Below, piece by piece: positions 1-9,383 of a DNA stretch of 64,000 bases (position 1 is the stretch's first letter; every line of letters starts with the position of its first letter). The notes under the pieces are model-generated. The model did not search any database, had not been told where the DNA came from, and worked only from the letters and a program-made list of their open reading frames with translations. Source of the stretch: an uncultured Eubacteriales bacterium (GTDB lineage Bacteria; Bacillota; Clostridia; Oscillospirales; CAG-272); NCBI GenBank assembly GCA_934796165.1, contig CAKVOU010000001.1:186001-250000 (forward strand), written 5' to 3'. A program made the translations under genes and the position numbers.

Positions 1-1
1 C

Positions 2-2281
2 GTTGCCCGCGCCGTGCCGCAGGAACTGAATATCACCATCCGGGACGCGCTTTCAAGAAAACCCCTGAAGGAGCTTTACGACGCGTCGGCGGAGGTCCGT
101 AAACTGGTCGATACCGCGTGCGCGATCGAGGGAATGCCGCGCAATGTTTCGATTCATGCGGCGGGGATCGTCATCACCGACCGCCCGCTTTCGGATTATG
201 TGCCGCTTTCCGCTTCCGGCGGCGTGGTCATCACTCAGTATGACATGGACACCATCGCGCATCTGGGACTTCTCAAATTCGATTTCCTTGCGCTCAGATA
301 CCTGACCATTCTGCACGACGCGGAGGTGCAGATCCGGGAACAGGAGCCGCAGTTTTGCCTGTCCCGGCTGCCGTTTGACGACAGAAAGACTTATGAGCTG
401 ATCGGGAAGGGAAATACGGGCGGCGTGTTTCAGCTGGAATCCTCCGGGATGCGGAATATGCTCCAGAATCTCCGCCCGGAGAATCTGGACGACATCATTG
501 CCGCGATTGCGCTGTTCCGTCCGGGACCCATGGATTCCATCCCGCGCTACATCGAGGGCAGACACAATCCGTCTTCGGTGCACTATGACCCGCCCGAACT
601 GGAGCCGATCCTTCGTTCGACTTACGGCTGTACCGTGTATCAGGAGCAGGTCATGCAGATCTTCCGCGATCTTGCGGGCTACACCTTCGGTCACGCGGAC
701 ATCGTGCGCCGCGCCATGGCGAAAAAAAAGGCGGACGTGCTTGCCGCAGAGCGTCCCGCATTTCTTGAAGGATGCCGGGAACGGGGCATTTCCGAGGTGA
801 CCGCGAGTAAACTTTTCGACGACCTTTCGAGCTTTGCCAACTATGCCTTCAACAAGTCCCACGCTGCCGCCTATGCCGTGATCTCCTACCGTACCGCCTA
901 CCTCAAGGCGCATTATCCGAAGGAATATCTTTCCGCACTGCTTACCAGCGTGCTCGGCAACATTCCCAAGATGGCGGAATACACCGCGGAATGTGCCCGC
1001 CGCCAGATCCGCATTCTGCCGCCCGATATCAACGAAAGCTATGCGGATTTCCATGTGGACGGAGACAATATCCGCTTCGGATTGCTTGCTCTCAAGAACG
1101 TCGGGAACCAGTTCATCGAAAATATCATCAGGGAACGCAAGTCCCGCCCGTTTGCTTCGTTTGAGGATTTTGTGGACCGGATGTCCGGAAGCGATCTCAA
1201 CAAACGCATGGTGGAAGCGCTTGTCAAGGCGGGCGCCTTCGACGGGCTCGGTGTGTACCGTAGCCGCCTTGTCGCCGCCTACGAACGGATCCTTGACCAG
1301 GCGGGCAACAAGAACCGCGCCAACCTCGACGGGCAGCTTGATCTGTTTTCGGCGGCGTTCGCGCCTGTCGCGTCCGCTCCCGCGTTCCGCTATCCGGACA
1401 TTCCGGAATACACGCTCCGCGAGAAGCTGGCGCTGGAAAAGCAGGCGTCCGGGCTGTACTTCTCCGGGCATCCGTTTGACGGCTACCGCCCGTCGGCGGA
1501 GAAGCTCGGTGCCTCTCCGATTTCCGACTATGTTCCCGCAGAGGGTGAGGAGCCGCCCGCGGACAAAACCCGCGTCCGTATCGCGGGAATGATCTCCTCG
1601 GTGTCCCTCAAAACGCCCAAAAACGGCGGAGGACGCATGGCGTTCTTCACGCTGGAGGACAGCTTCGGCGAGATCGAATGTATCGCATTTTCCAAGACCT
1701 ATGCGGAGTATGCTCCCATGATCCGCGAGGACGTTCCCCTCTGCTGTGAGGGAACGCTTTCCGTCAGGGAAGAGGAAGCGCCCAAGGTGCTGGTCAATGC
1801 GCTTTGCGTGCTTGCGGAGAATCCCGATGCACAGGAAGCGCTACCGGTGTCCGCCGGTTACCGCAGTACAGGAAGCACGGGAGCCGCAGAGACCGCCAAC
1901 CGTGTGCTGTCCGGTTCGGGTGGAAATTCCGTTTCGGGTGATTATCGTGCCCCTGCAAACGTTCGTCCCGCCCCCGTTCCGGCAAACGGAACCGTGCAGA
2001 CGGGAAATCCCGCTTCTGCCGGGACACGACTCGCGTCCGGTAATCCCGCTCCCGGTGCTGCGCCCAGACCTCACCGCCTGTGCCTGCGCGTTCCGGATTT
2101 TGAGTGCGAAGCCTACCGCAAGGCGAGAAACCTGGTGGAATTGTTCGAGGGACCGACCGAGGTCCTCTTCTACAACAGCTCGGACAAGACCTATCACCGC
2201 GCGGGAGGGGTTTTGTATTCCGACTTTGTTCTGCGCGAGTTCAGACTGCTGCTCGGGGACGCGAACGCAGTCTATCAGTGA
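2..2281 (+). CDS. dnaE: DNA polymerase III subunit alpha (DnaE), 5'-truncated by the window edge
   Basis: Replicative polymerase subunit. The frame is open from the first bases, so about 759 C-terminal residues are present; the PHP domain and the first two catalytic aspartates lie outside the window. The third catalytic aspartate is visible in KFDFLAL (about residue 94 of the fragment). The fingers and thumb follow, then a helix-hairpin-helix region, and an OB-fold at about residues 525-610 (RVRIAGMISSVSL onward). A low-complexity Ser/Gly/Pro/Ala linker precedes a short C-terminal domain. The DnaE-type order (polymerase, HhH, OB) without an internal exonuclease distinguishes it from PolC. It ends in front of a strong hairpin shared with the convergent ATPase gene. 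The family assignment is secure; the true start cannot be seen. Confidence 0.96.
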   Translation, partial: VARAVPQELNITIRDALSRKPLKELYDASAEVRKLVDTACAIEGMPRNVSIHAAGIVITDRPLSDYVPLSASGGVVITQYDMDTIAHLGLLKFDFLALRYLTILHDAEVQIREQEPQFCLSRLPFDDRKTYELIGKGNTGGVFQLESSGMRNMLQNLRPENLDDIIAAIALFRPGPMDSIPRYIEGRHNPSSVHYDPPELEPILRSTYGCTVYQEQVMQIFRDLAGYTFGHADIVRRAMAKKKADVLAAERPAFLEGCRERGISEVTASKLFDDLSSFANYAFNKSHAAAYAVISYRTAYLKAHYPKEYLSALLTSVLGNIPKMAEYTAECARRQIRILPPDINESYADFHVDGDNIRFGLLALKNVGNQFIENIIRERKSRPFASFEDFVDRMSGSDLNKRMVEALVKAGAFDGLGVYRSRLVAAYERILDQAGNKNRANLDGQLDLFSAAFAPVASAPAFRYPDIPEYTLREKLALEKQASGLYFSGHPFDGYRPSAEKLGASPISDYVPAEGEEPPADKTRVRIAGMISSVSLKTPKNGGGRMAFFTLEDSFGEIECIAFSKTYAEYAPMIREDVPLCCEGTLSVREEEAPKVLVNALCVLAENPDAQEALPVSAGYRSTGSTGAAETANRVLSGSGGNSVSGDYRAPANVRPAPVPANGTVQTGNPASAGTRLASGNPAPGAAPRPHRLCLRVPDFECEAYRKARNLVELFEGPTEVLFYNSSDKTYHRAGGVLYSDFVLREFRLLLGDANAVYQ

Positions 2282-2289
2282 GTTTCGAT

Positions 2290-2333
2290 AAAACGCAGGG
2301 CGAACCGCCATACGGCGGTGCGCCCTGCGTTTT
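2290..2333. terminator. Bidirectional terminator between dnaE and the ATPase gene
   Basis: A stem of about 19 bp with one mismatch: AAAACGCAGGGCG on the left pairs with CGCCCTGCGTTTT on the right, around an inner ACCGCC/GGCGGT-like stem. A-rich and T-rich ends make it usable in both directions. It lies between two convergent genes. Confidence 0.75.
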
Positions 2334-2365
2334 GGATAACCGGGAAAGTGCCCTGCCTCCGCCGC

Positions 2366-5020
2366 TTACGCCGCGGAGCGTTCCTTCTTCTTTTCCAACC
2401 GTCTCTGGATCAGCTTGACCAGCTCCACCGCGGGGATAATCAGCGCGCCAAGTCCGATTGCCACGGCGTACTCGGTGAATTCCACACTGCTGAATTCAAA
2501 TGCCGCCGCAAGCACGGGAACCTCGCATACAAGCGTTGTGGTCAGAAGCGATACGAAAGCCGCGATAAGCAGTACCTTGTTCTGCGAGCCGAGCGTAAAG
2601 ATGCTCCGTCTTTGCGAACGCATATTGAGGCTGTGGAAGATTTCCGCCATGCACATGGTGAGAAACGCCATGGTCGTTCCGTGCGGGCTGTCAAGGAGCG
2701 TAAAGGAGCCGGTCTCCATGAAATGCCCGAGGAAGTAGGACGCAAGCACCAGAACCGTTACGAGGATTCCCTGATATGCTACGTCAAAGCCCATGCCGCC
2801 CGCAAAAATACCCGCTTTCGCGTCGCGCGGCTTGCGGCGCATGATGTCTGGCTCCGCCCGTTCCAGTCCGAGGGCAAGGGCGGGGAAGCAGTCGGTCACC
2901 AGATTGATCCAGAGCAGGTGTACCGGCTTCAGGATCGTAAAGCCGAGTAAGGTTGCCACGAAGATGCAGAGCACCTCGCTTAAGTTGGAGGCAAGCAGGA
3001 ATTGGATCGCTTTGCGGATATTGTCGTAGATGCGCCTGCCTTCCTCAACCGCGCCGACGATGGTGGCAAAGTTGTCGTCCGCGAGTACCATGTCCGCTAC
3101 GTTTTTGGTGACGTCGGTGCCCGTGATTCCCATACCGATGCCGATGTCGGCGGATTTGATGGACGGCGCGTCGTTTACGCCGTCGCCCGTCATGGCGGTG
3201 ACATATCCGGCGTTTCTCCAAGCGTTGACGATCCGGGTCTTGTGTTCCGGCTGAACGCGGGCGTACACGCTGATTTCCCGGAATACCTTTTCAAATTCCT
3301 CGTCCGACATCTCTCCCAGCTCCGCGCCCGTGACGGCACGGTACCCGTCGGACAGGATACCGAGTTCCTTTGCAATGGCAACCGCCGTGTCGATGTGGTC
3401 GCCCGTAATCATGATGGGGCGGATGCCCGCTTCCTTACATTCTTCAATTGCCGCCCTGACTTCGGGACGTACAGGGTCGATCATGCCGCAGAGCCCGAGG
3501 AAACAGAGGTCCTTTTCCAGTGTTTCGGGTTCGGAATCGGCGGGAGCGGCATCCCATACGCGTTCCGCCGCGGCAAGCACGCGGAGCGCGCGATCCGCCA
3601 TTTCCTTGTTTGCCCGGAGAATGGTTTCCCGGTATTCCTCTGTCATCGGGACAAAAGCGCCGTCCTTCAGATAATGTGTGCAGCGGTCGATCACCACATC
3701 CACGGCGCCTTTGGTATACTGAATGTATCCGTCCCCGGTTCTGTGCACGGTGGACATCATTTTCCGCATGGAGTCAAACGGCGCTTCGCCGACGCGGGGA
3801 AGGGCTTCTTTGAGCTCCGGCTTGGGAAGTCCCAGCTTTGCCGCCCACGCGACGAGTGCCGCCTCGGTCGGCTCGCCCGTGACGCTCCCGTCCTCCGAGA
3901 GTTCTGCGTCGGAGCAGAGAGCCATTGCGGTTGCAATCTTTTTTTCGTTCTCACCGAAGCTGTCAACAACGGTCATTTTGTTCTGGGTCAGGGTTCCCGT
4001 TTTGTCCGAGCAGATGATCTCGGCACAGCCGAGCGTTTCCACGGCGGTCAGCTTGCGGATGATCGCATTGCGCTTCGACATATTGGTCACGCCAATGGAG
4101 AGGACGATGGTGACGACGGTCGCAAGTCCCTCCGGGATTGCGGCAACTGCCAGCGATACGGCGACCATGAAGGAGTTCAGCACCAATTCAAAGGTGAAGG
4201 AGCCGGCACGGATGAGCTGTACTCCGAACACCACGGCGCAGATGCCGAGCACCAGCCAGGTGAGGATCTTTGAGAGCTGATTCAGCTTGCGCTGGAGCGG
4301 GGTCTCTCCGTCCTCGGCTTTTTCCAGCGCGTCGGCGATCTTACCCATTTCGGTGTCCATGCCGGTCGCCGTCACCACGGCGGTGCCTCTGCCGTAAACC
4401 ACGGTGCTTCCCATGTACAGCATATTTTTGCGGTCGCCGAGGGGGACATCCCGTCCGCCTTCGCCGAGAGAGATCAAATCAATAAATTTGTTGACGGGCA
4501 CCGATTCTCCGGTCAATGCCGCTTCCTCTGCCTTGAGGCTTGCACTTTCCAGAATTCTTGCGTCGGCGGGTACCGCATCGCCTGCTTCCAGAACGATTAC
4601 ATCGCCGACCACAAGATCCTCCGAGTGAACGGTAATGAGCCTTCCGTCCCGGTAGACCTTCGAGGTCGCGGCGGACGGTTCCTGAAGCGCTTCGATCGCT
4701 TTTTCCGCCTTGCTTTCCTGCAGAACGCCGAGCACTGCGTTGACCAGCACGACGGAAACAATGATGATGACGTCGGCAAAGCCCTCGCTGTTCACCACGG
4801 CAAGCACGCCGCTGATCACCGCGGCAACGATCAGAATGAGGGTCATCGGGTCACAGAGCTGACCGAGAAACCGCAGAATGAGCGGTTTTTTCTTTTTCGC
4901 CGCGAGGCGGTTTTTGCCGTTTTCCGAAAGCCTTTTTCCGGCTTCTTCTGCGGTGAGTCCGTCTTTGCCCGAGCCGAGCTCAGAGAGGACTCTGTCCTTG
5001 TCTTCACAATAATAGCGCAT
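2366..5020 (-). CDS. P-type cation-transporting ATPase (type II; probable Mn2+/Ca2+ exporter)
   Basis: Membrane cation pump of 884 residues, the normal length for PMR1/SERCA-like bacterial pumps. Visible elements in order: an N-terminal cation-ATPase domain, TGES at 170-173 (actuator), PEGL at 296-299 in transmembrane segment 4, the phosphorylated aspartate D339 in DKTGTLT, the hinge TGDGVNDAP, and a C-terminal block of transmembrane helices. The start at 5020 was chosen because GGAGGAAACT sits directly before the ATG; the longer open frame runs back into the riboswitch leader. Families of this type are usually annotated as Ca2+ pumps. The yybP-ykoY riboswitch in the leader argues that the physiological substrate is Mn2+; this is an inference from regulation, not from the protein. 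Confidence 0.93.
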   Translation of the reverse strand: MRYYCEDKDRVLSELGSGKDGLTAEEAGKRLSENGKNRLAAKKKKPLILRFLGQLCDPMTLILIVAAVISGVLAVVNSEGFADVIIIVSVVLVNAVLGVLQESKAEKAIEALQEPSAATSKVYRDGRLITVHSEDLVVGDVIVLEAGDAVPADARILESASLKAEEAALTGESVPVNKFIDLISLGEGGRDVPLGDRKNMLYMGSTVVYGRGTAVVTATGMDTEMGKIADALEKAEDGETPLQRKLNQLSKILTWLVLGICAVVFGVQLIRAGSFTFELVLNSFMVAVSLAVAAIPEGLATVVTIVLSIGVTNMSKRNAIIRKLTAVETLGCAEIICSDKTGTLTQNKMTVVDSFGENEKKIATAMALCSDAELSEDGSVTGEPTEAALVAWAAKLGLPKPELKEALPRVGEAPFDSMRKMMSTVHRTGDGYIQYTKGAVDVVIDRCTHYLKDGAFVPMTEEYRETILRANKEMADRALRVLAAAERVWDAAPADSEPETLEKDLCFLGLCGMIDPVRPEVRAAIEECKEAGIRPIMITGDHIDTAVAIAKELGILSDGYRAVTGAELGEMSDEEFEKVFREISVYARVQPEHKTRIVNAWRNAGYVTAMTGDGVNDAPSIKSADIGIGMGITGTDVTKNVADMVLADDNFATIVGAVEEGRRIYDNIRKAIQFLLASNLSEVLCIFVATLLGFTILKPVHLLWINLVTDCFPALALGLERAEPDIMRRKPRDAKAGIFAGGMGFDVAYQGILVTVLVLASYFLGHFMETGSFTLLDSPHGTTMAFLTMCMAEIFHSLNMRSQRRSIFTLGSQNKVLLIAAFVSLLTTTLVCEVPVLAAAFEFSSVEFTEYAVAIGLGALIIPAVELVKLIQRRLEKKKERSAA

Positions 5021-5043
5021 AGTTTCCTCCGTTTTGTGAACTG

Positions 5044-5080
5044 CAAAAATCCGGGTACAGCCGATCGGCTGTACCCGGAT
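5044..5080 (-). terminator. Riboswitch-associated intrinsic terminator
   Basis: A perfect 32-nt palindrome (5049-5080; half-site ATCCGGGTACAGCCGA) is followed on the minus strand by TTTTT and lies only about 25 nt before the ATPase ribosome binding site. In this position it is the natural expression platform of the upstream aptamer. Confidence 0.85.
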
Positions 5081-5112
5081 ATCCAGAGGCTCCGTGTATA
5101 ACCGTTCAGCTA

Positions 5113-5215
5113 TACATGAGTCTCGCAATTTCAAACAAGCCAGAATGCCCAGAATGACAGACAGGATGTTGACTTGTTCCACACGACGTGTGCTTGCTAC
5201 TCCCTCACGGGAATT
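5113..5215 (-). ncRNA. yybP-ykoY manganese riboswitch aptamer
   Basis: Read on the minus strand, the leader holds GAGGGAGTAGC, then a small hairpin CACAC-GTC-GTGTG, then AACAAGTCAACAT pairing through AACAAGTC/GGCTTGTT, and finally TTGCGAGACTCATG. GGGAGTAG and GCGAGAC are the signature conserved blocks of the yybP-ykoY family, which senses Mn2+ and commonly precedes MntP, TerC and P-type ATPase genes. It is followed by a terminator and a P-type ATPase gene, which fits an ON switch that permits read-through when Mn2+ is high. Recognition is by eye; a covariance-model search of RF00080 would settle it. Confidence 0.88.
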
Positions 5216-5226
5216 TCACTGGCATC

Positions 5227-5255
5227 AGTATACAGTATTTTTCCGCGTTTGTCAA
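5227..5255 (-). promoter_or_regulatory. Sigma-A promoter of the riboswitch-ATPase transcript
   Basis: On the minus strand: TTGACA (5255-5250), 17 nt, TATACT (5232-5227). Transcription would start near 5220, just ahead of the aptamer. Confidence 0.85.
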
Positions 5256-5280
5256 GAGGCGGGAGTAAATTTTACAGCAC

Positions 5281-5802
5281 TCAGGAGAAGTCTTCGAGAA
5301 GCGCGTTCAGTTCGGCAAAGGAGGTGACATTGATCCCCGCCGCCAGCGCGTTGCGGTCTTTCACGGGGAGCGCGGACACCATGACGGACACGGTGCGGAG
5401 TAATCCGCCGTCGGAAGAAAATACCCCGATTTTCCCATTGTATTCCCGCACAACATAAAGCGTGACGGAGGATTTCTCCGTGGTGGCGGGCTCCGGAGTT
5501 TTGTCGGTTTCCGCATTCCCCGCTGAAGCACCGTTTTCGGTTTTTCCGGTGGGGGTCGAAGGCGTACCGGACCCGTTTTCGTTCCCGGGATTCTTTTCCA
5601 CGAGCAGCGGTTCCGTCCGTACCGTGATGGAAAAATCCTTTGCCACCCGTTCGATGGAATCCGCGGCGCGCTCTGCGTTCTTTCCCGCGTTTCCGGCAAT
5701 GAGAAACGCGGTCACGGAGAAGGCAAGCGTGATGACCGCCGTGATGACCACGAGCACCGAGACAAAGGAAAACCACCATTCCATTTTGTTTTCACTCTGC
5801 AT
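5281..5802 (-). CDS. Membrane-anchored protein with a BofC-C-like domain
   Basis: 173 residues. One N-terminal transmembrane segment (about residues 13-36) is followed by a charged region, a Ser/Thr/Pro/Gly-rich linker (about 70-110), and a C-terminal domain beginning VTLYVVREYNGKIGVF and ending ELNALLEDFS. The REYNGKIGVF...LPVKDRNALAAGI pattern is that of the BofC C-terminal domain found in many clostridial proteins; in Bacillus, BofC is a forespore protein that influences sigma-K checkpoint signalling. The ATG is preceded by GAGGTAATCTC. It is divergent from the class A PBP gene. The domain call is from pattern memory; a sporulation role here is inference. Confidence 0.6.
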   Translation of the reverse strand: MQSENKMEWWFSFVSVLVVITAVITLAFSVTAFLIAGNAGKNAERAADSIERVAKDFSITVRTEPLLVEKNPGNENGSGTPSTPTGKTENGASAGNAETDKTPEPATTEKSSVTLYVVREYNGKIGVFSSDGGLLRTVSVMVSALPVKDRNALAAGINVTSFAELNALLEDFS

Positions 5803-5908
5803 GAGATTACCTCTTTTTGATAGATTTGATACTTATATTTTTTCCCGGCAACGGTGATATATTCGTCCTTTTTTGCGGAAAATACAAAAAAAGAAAGGAG
5901 TGTACGGT

Positions 5909-8563
5909 ATGCGGAAATTCATAAACGGGGTATTGATTTTTCTCTGTGCCACGGGAATTCTTCTGTCCGTCCTGATTGCGGCGGGAACGGTATTCCTCGT
6001 GACACGGTTCGAGCGGGAATTCCCGGAGACGTATCTGACCCTCGGCGAGGAGTATCGTCCGTCGCTTCTGTATGCGTCGGACGGCGACCGGAATAATCTG
6101 AATTCCTTTCATGAAGTGGCGGAGCTGCACGGAAGTCAGATCAGTATACCCGTGACGCTGGACGAGGTACCGGCACACCTCATTCACGCGTTCGTCGCCA
6201 TCGAGGACAAGCATTTCTTTACCCACGACGGCGTGGACTGGCTGCGTACCGGCAAAGCGGTCGCGGGGTATCTTTTCGGGAAAGGGGAATTCGGCGCGTC
6301 CACCATCACCCAGCAGCTGGTCAAAAACCTGACCGGCAACGACGCGCGCACGCCGGCACGTAAATTGCAGGAGCTGTTCTACGCAACGGATCTGGAAGAG
6401 AAAACGGACAAATCCGAGATTCTGGAACGCTATCTCAACATTATCAATCTTTCCGGCGGCTGTGCGGGCGTGGGCGCCGCGGCGGAAAGATACTATTCGG
6501 TCCCGGTCGGTAAGCTGACGCTTTCCGAATGTGCGAGCATTGCGGCTATCACCAAGAACCCGTCGCGCTATGACCCGCTCCGTCACCCGGAGAACAACAG
6601 AAAACGCAGGGACACCATCCTTGATGAAATGTGCCGGCAGGGATACATTTCCGAGGCGGAGCGGGACGGGGCAAAGGCGGAGCCGCTTGCGACCCGCCCG
6701 ACGCTTCTCACCGGACGCGAGGCGGTCAATTCGTGGTACACGGATACCGTCATTGAAGACGTGCTTGCCGATCTGACGGAAACCTACGGATACACCTCCT
6801 CCGCCGCGTCGCGGATGCTGTATTACGGCGGGCTTCGCATCTATACCGCTATGGATCCGGAGATTCAGTCGCTTCTCTCGGAGTATTATCTGGAAGCGGA
6901 CGGGGACACGCGTTGCTTTCCGCCTGCCGGGAACGGCAAGGCACCGCAGTCCTCCTGTGTTGTGATGGACCCCCACACCGGTGACCTGCTTGCGGTCGTC
7001 GGAGCCAGAGGAGAGAAGACGGCAAACCGCATCCGCAACCATGCGACGGCGACCCGCCGTCCGCCTGCCTCGGCGCTCAAGCCGCTGTCTGTGTACGCGC
7101 CCGCGCTCCGCTCCGGAAAAATCACCTGGGCAAGCGTGTATGACGACGTTCCGGTGGAGTTTTACCCGTCGGGGGCAAGGTTCCGCGCATGGCCAAAAAA
7201 CGCCGACGGTACCTGGCGGGGACTGACCGGGATCCCCGATGCCGTGTCGCGTTCGGTCAATACGGTCGCGGTCCGGGTCCTGCGCGAGATCGGCAAGGAC
7301 ACGTCAGCCGCATTTCTTACCGGAGAACTGGGATTGCCCGGATTTTCCTCCTCGGACGGGGAAGCGGCGCTTGCCCTCGGGCAGATGGCGGAGGGACTGA
7401 CGCTCCGCGAGCTGGCCGCGGCGTATACCGTATTTGCCGACGGGGGACTTGTGCATTCCGCGCGGTCGTATTACCTGGTGACCGACCGCGAGGGAAAGGT
7501 GCTTCTGTCAAACCGGGAAAGCCCCCACCGCGTGCTTTCCGGGGGGCAGGCGGCGATCATGACCCGGCTGCTTACGGGCGTGACACAGACGGGGACCGCA
7601 CGCTCGCTGACTCTGACCCGAAAGATGGAGATTGCCGGAAAAACGGGAACGAGCAGCAGCGATTTTGACCGCTGGTTCATCGGTTATACTCCCGATCTTC
7701 TTTGCGGGGTCTGGTATGGCTTTGAATACCCGGAGGACACCTCCGGCACTGCGGGGAATCCTGCCGTGACGGTCTGGGACGGATTTATGACGCGACTGCT
7801 TGGAAAGTACCCGCAGAAACTGCCGACGAGAACTTTTTCCATGCCGGAGGACGTACTGGAGCTTTCCTATTGCGCGGATTCCGGCGGACTTGTCACCGAC
7901 CTCTGCCTGTCCGATCCGCGAGGACACCGCACGCGTACCGGTTGGTTCCTTTCCGGAACCGAGCCACAAGAATTGTGCAGGACGCATACTGCCGTCACGG
8001 TTGACCCGGAGACAGGGGGCGTAACGGAGGACGGCGGGGGACGGCGGGTCGGACTGCTTGACGTTACTAGGAGCTTTCCCATGCAGATCTACGTCAATGA
8101 TGCGCCGTTCTGTACGCGCGACCTGCCGGAGGGCATCGCATTCTGCACCGACCCGACGCTTCCGTTTTTCGCAAACGCGCTGGGGGAGGGCGAGTTTGCC
8201 GGAATCGGGTACGGGGAGAAACAGTATAACCGCGGATGTCCTACGCGCGTGACCGAAGAAGAGGAAACTCTTCCACCCGAAGAAGAAACGGAGACTCCGG
8301 TACCCGAAGAACCGGAAGAATCCACGCCTTTTGACGGAGGGTCGCGGAATCCATTCTTCCCGGAATCGGAAACGTCCTCCGCACCGGAGAAACGCCCGCA
8401 CGGCTTTCCGGACGGAACTGCTCCCGCGGAAACGGATGACGGGACAAGCGGGATTCTGCCGGATCCGTGGGAGAGGGAAATGTATCCCCATCCGCTCTGG
8501 GATACCTCTCCCGGTTCCCGCCGTCTCCCCGCAAAGCGTCGTTCCGGAAGGGCGACCGGCTGA
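5909..8563 (+). CDS. Class A penicillin-binding protein (transglycosylase and transpeptidase)
   Basis: Bifunctional peptidoglycan synthase, 884 residues. It has a short cytoplasmic N-terminus, one transmembrane anchor (about 7-33), and a GT51 domain with the catalytic glutamate in AIEDKHFF (E99) and the conserved STITQQLVKN. The transpeptidase has SxxK at S388-K391 (SALK), SVN, and KTGTS from K578. The C-terminus is a Glu/Pro/Thr-rich tail. AAAGGAG nine bases before the ATG at 5909 decides the start over the in-frame ATG 36 bases upstream. It stands alone in its transcription unit. It could serve vegetative or sporulation wall synthesis; the sequence does not say which. Confidence 0.93.
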   Translation: MRKFINGVLIFLCATGILLSVLIAAGTVFLVTRFEREFPETYLTLGEEYRPSLLYASDGDRNNLNSFHEVAELHGSQISIPVTLDEVPAHLIHAFVAIEDKHFFTHDGVDWLRTGKAVAGYLFGKGEFGASTITQQLVKNLTGNDARTPARKLQELFYATDLEEKTDKSEILERYLNIINLSGGCAGVGAAAERYYSVPVGKLTLSECASIAAITKNPSRYDPLRHPENNRKRRDTILDEMCRQGYISEAERDGAKAEPLATRPTLLTGREAVNSWYTDTVIEDVLADLTETYGYTSSAASRMLYYGGLRIYTAMDPEIQSLLSEYYLEADGDTRCFPPAGNGKAPQSSCVVMDPHTGDLLAVVGARGEKTANRIRNHATATRRPPASALKPLSVYAPALRSGKITWASVYDDVPVEFYPSGARFRAWPKNADGTWRGLTGIPDAVSRSVNTVAVRVLREIGKDTSAAFLTGELGLPGFSSSDGEAALALGQMAEGLTLRELAAAYTVFADGGLVHSARSYYLVTDREGKVLLSNRESPHRVLSGGQAAIMTRLLTGVTQTGTARSLTLTRKMEIAGKTGTSSSDFDRWFIGYTPDLLCGVWYGFEYPEDTSGTAGNPAVTVWDGFMTRLLGKYPQKLPTRTFSMPEDVLELSYCADSGGLVTDLCLSDPRGHRTRTGWFLSGTEPQELCRTHTAVTVDPETGGVTEDGGGRRVGLLDVTRSFPMQIYVNDAPFCTRDLPEGIAFCTDPTLPFFANALGEGEFAGIGYGEKQYNRGCPTRVTEEEETLPPEEETETPVPEEPEESTPFDGGSRNPFFPESETSSAPEKRPHGFPDGTAPAETDDGTSGILPDPWEREMYPHPLWDTSPGSRRLPAKRRSGRATG

Positions 8564-8815
8564 AGTTGCCATCGCCGGTATGCACAGGCTGAGCTGTTTC
8601 CCACAGAGAGGATACGGTGCAACCGATGCCCCCCGTTTTCTTGGTACCCGTCCCCGCAGAAGTGGGGCGACTTCCGCCACCGCCGTGCCAACTCCGGCGG
8701 CCCGGCGGCGACTTCCGCCGCCCCGCTCCTGCGGGGACTCCGTTATTTCCTGCACAAAATGAGAATCGCTTCCCACCATCTTCCCGGGCTCCCCTTTCTC
8801 CCGCATAAAAAAAGA
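8564..8815. other. GC-rich intergenic region with inverted repeats
   Basis: About 250 bases without a credible gene. It contains nested GC stems, for example GGCGGCG/CGCCGCC (8704-8722) and CCCCGC-TCCT-GCGGGG (8721-8736). No T-tract follows, so termination is uncertain. A similar GC-rich block lies at 38196-38330. Confidence 0.5.
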
Positions 8816-8843
8816 ATCACCTCATATAGTGAAATGAGGTGAT
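8816..8843 (+). promoter_or_regulatory. Hairpin that sequesters the ribosome binding site of the TspO-like gene
   Basis: ATCACCTCAT (8816-8825) and ATGAGGTGAT (8834-8843) form a perfect 10-bp stem around an 8-base loop. The right arm contains the whole Shine-Dalgarno sequence GAGGTGA, and the start codon follows three bases after the stem. Folded, it would block initiation. Confidence 0.65.
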
Positions 8844-8846
8844 GTT

Positions 8847-9380
8847 ATGCGCGCAAAAAGAAAGACCGGACCCTCGCTCGGCTCCGGTTTCTATGCCACC
8901 TACGGTCCCGGCGGAACGACCGGGATGTTTGTCGGCGCAGGACTGCTCCTCGCCGTGTTTTTTGCCGTCCGCTTCACGGCGGGAAGCCCGTATGTCGTCA
9001 TGCAGAGACTCCGGCTGTTCGGACTGATTCCGCCCGTCTTCCTGACGACGCTTCTCATAACCCTTTGGTACCTGCTCATCGGCGGCGCGTTCGGACTCGG
9101 GCTTTTTTCTCCGTGCCGGGGGAGAGAAGCCGACCGGTATAAGGGCGGTATGCTGTTTGTCCTGCTCGCCGTGCTGGAGCTTCTCTGGTATACCTGCTTT
9201 TTCGTGCGATCGGAATTGTTCTTCGCGGTTCTCCTTGCACTTGTTACGGTGGTGCTTGCCGTCGGTGTCGCACTGTGCTTCCGGCGCGTTGCAAAGTTGT
9301 CCTTCTTCCTCATGCTTGCCCATGCGGTCTGGCTCTGCTATCTGCTCGTCATCTGTCTGATCGCCCTGTTCCGGATGTGA
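8847..9380 (+). CDS. TspO/MBR-like integral membrane protein
   Basis: 177 residues with about five predicted transmembrane segments after a basic N-terminus. The order of blocks resembles the TspO/peripheral benzodiazepine receptor family: PPVFLTTLLITLWYLLIGG (family PxxxFxxxWxxLY-like), then LELLWYTCFFVR (family LNxxWSxLFF), then a final AHAVWLCYLLVICL (family PYLxWxxFAxxLN). TspO proteins bind tetrapyrroles or lipids. The similarity is weak; several usual Trp and Pro positions differ, so a divergent or unrelated five-helix protein remains possible. Translation may be controlled by the hairpin just upstream. Its convergent neighbour trmL begins three bases after its stop. Confidence 0.6.
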   Translation: MRAKRKTGPSLGSGFYATYGPGGTTGMFVGAGLLLAVFFAVRFTAGSPYVVMQRLRLFGLIPPVFLTTLLITLWYLLIGGAFGLGLFSPCRGREADRYKGGMLFVLLAVLELLWYTCFFVRSELFFAVLLALVTVVLAVGVALCFRRVAKLSFFLMLAHAVWLCYLLVICLIALFRM

Positions 9381-9383
9381 AGG

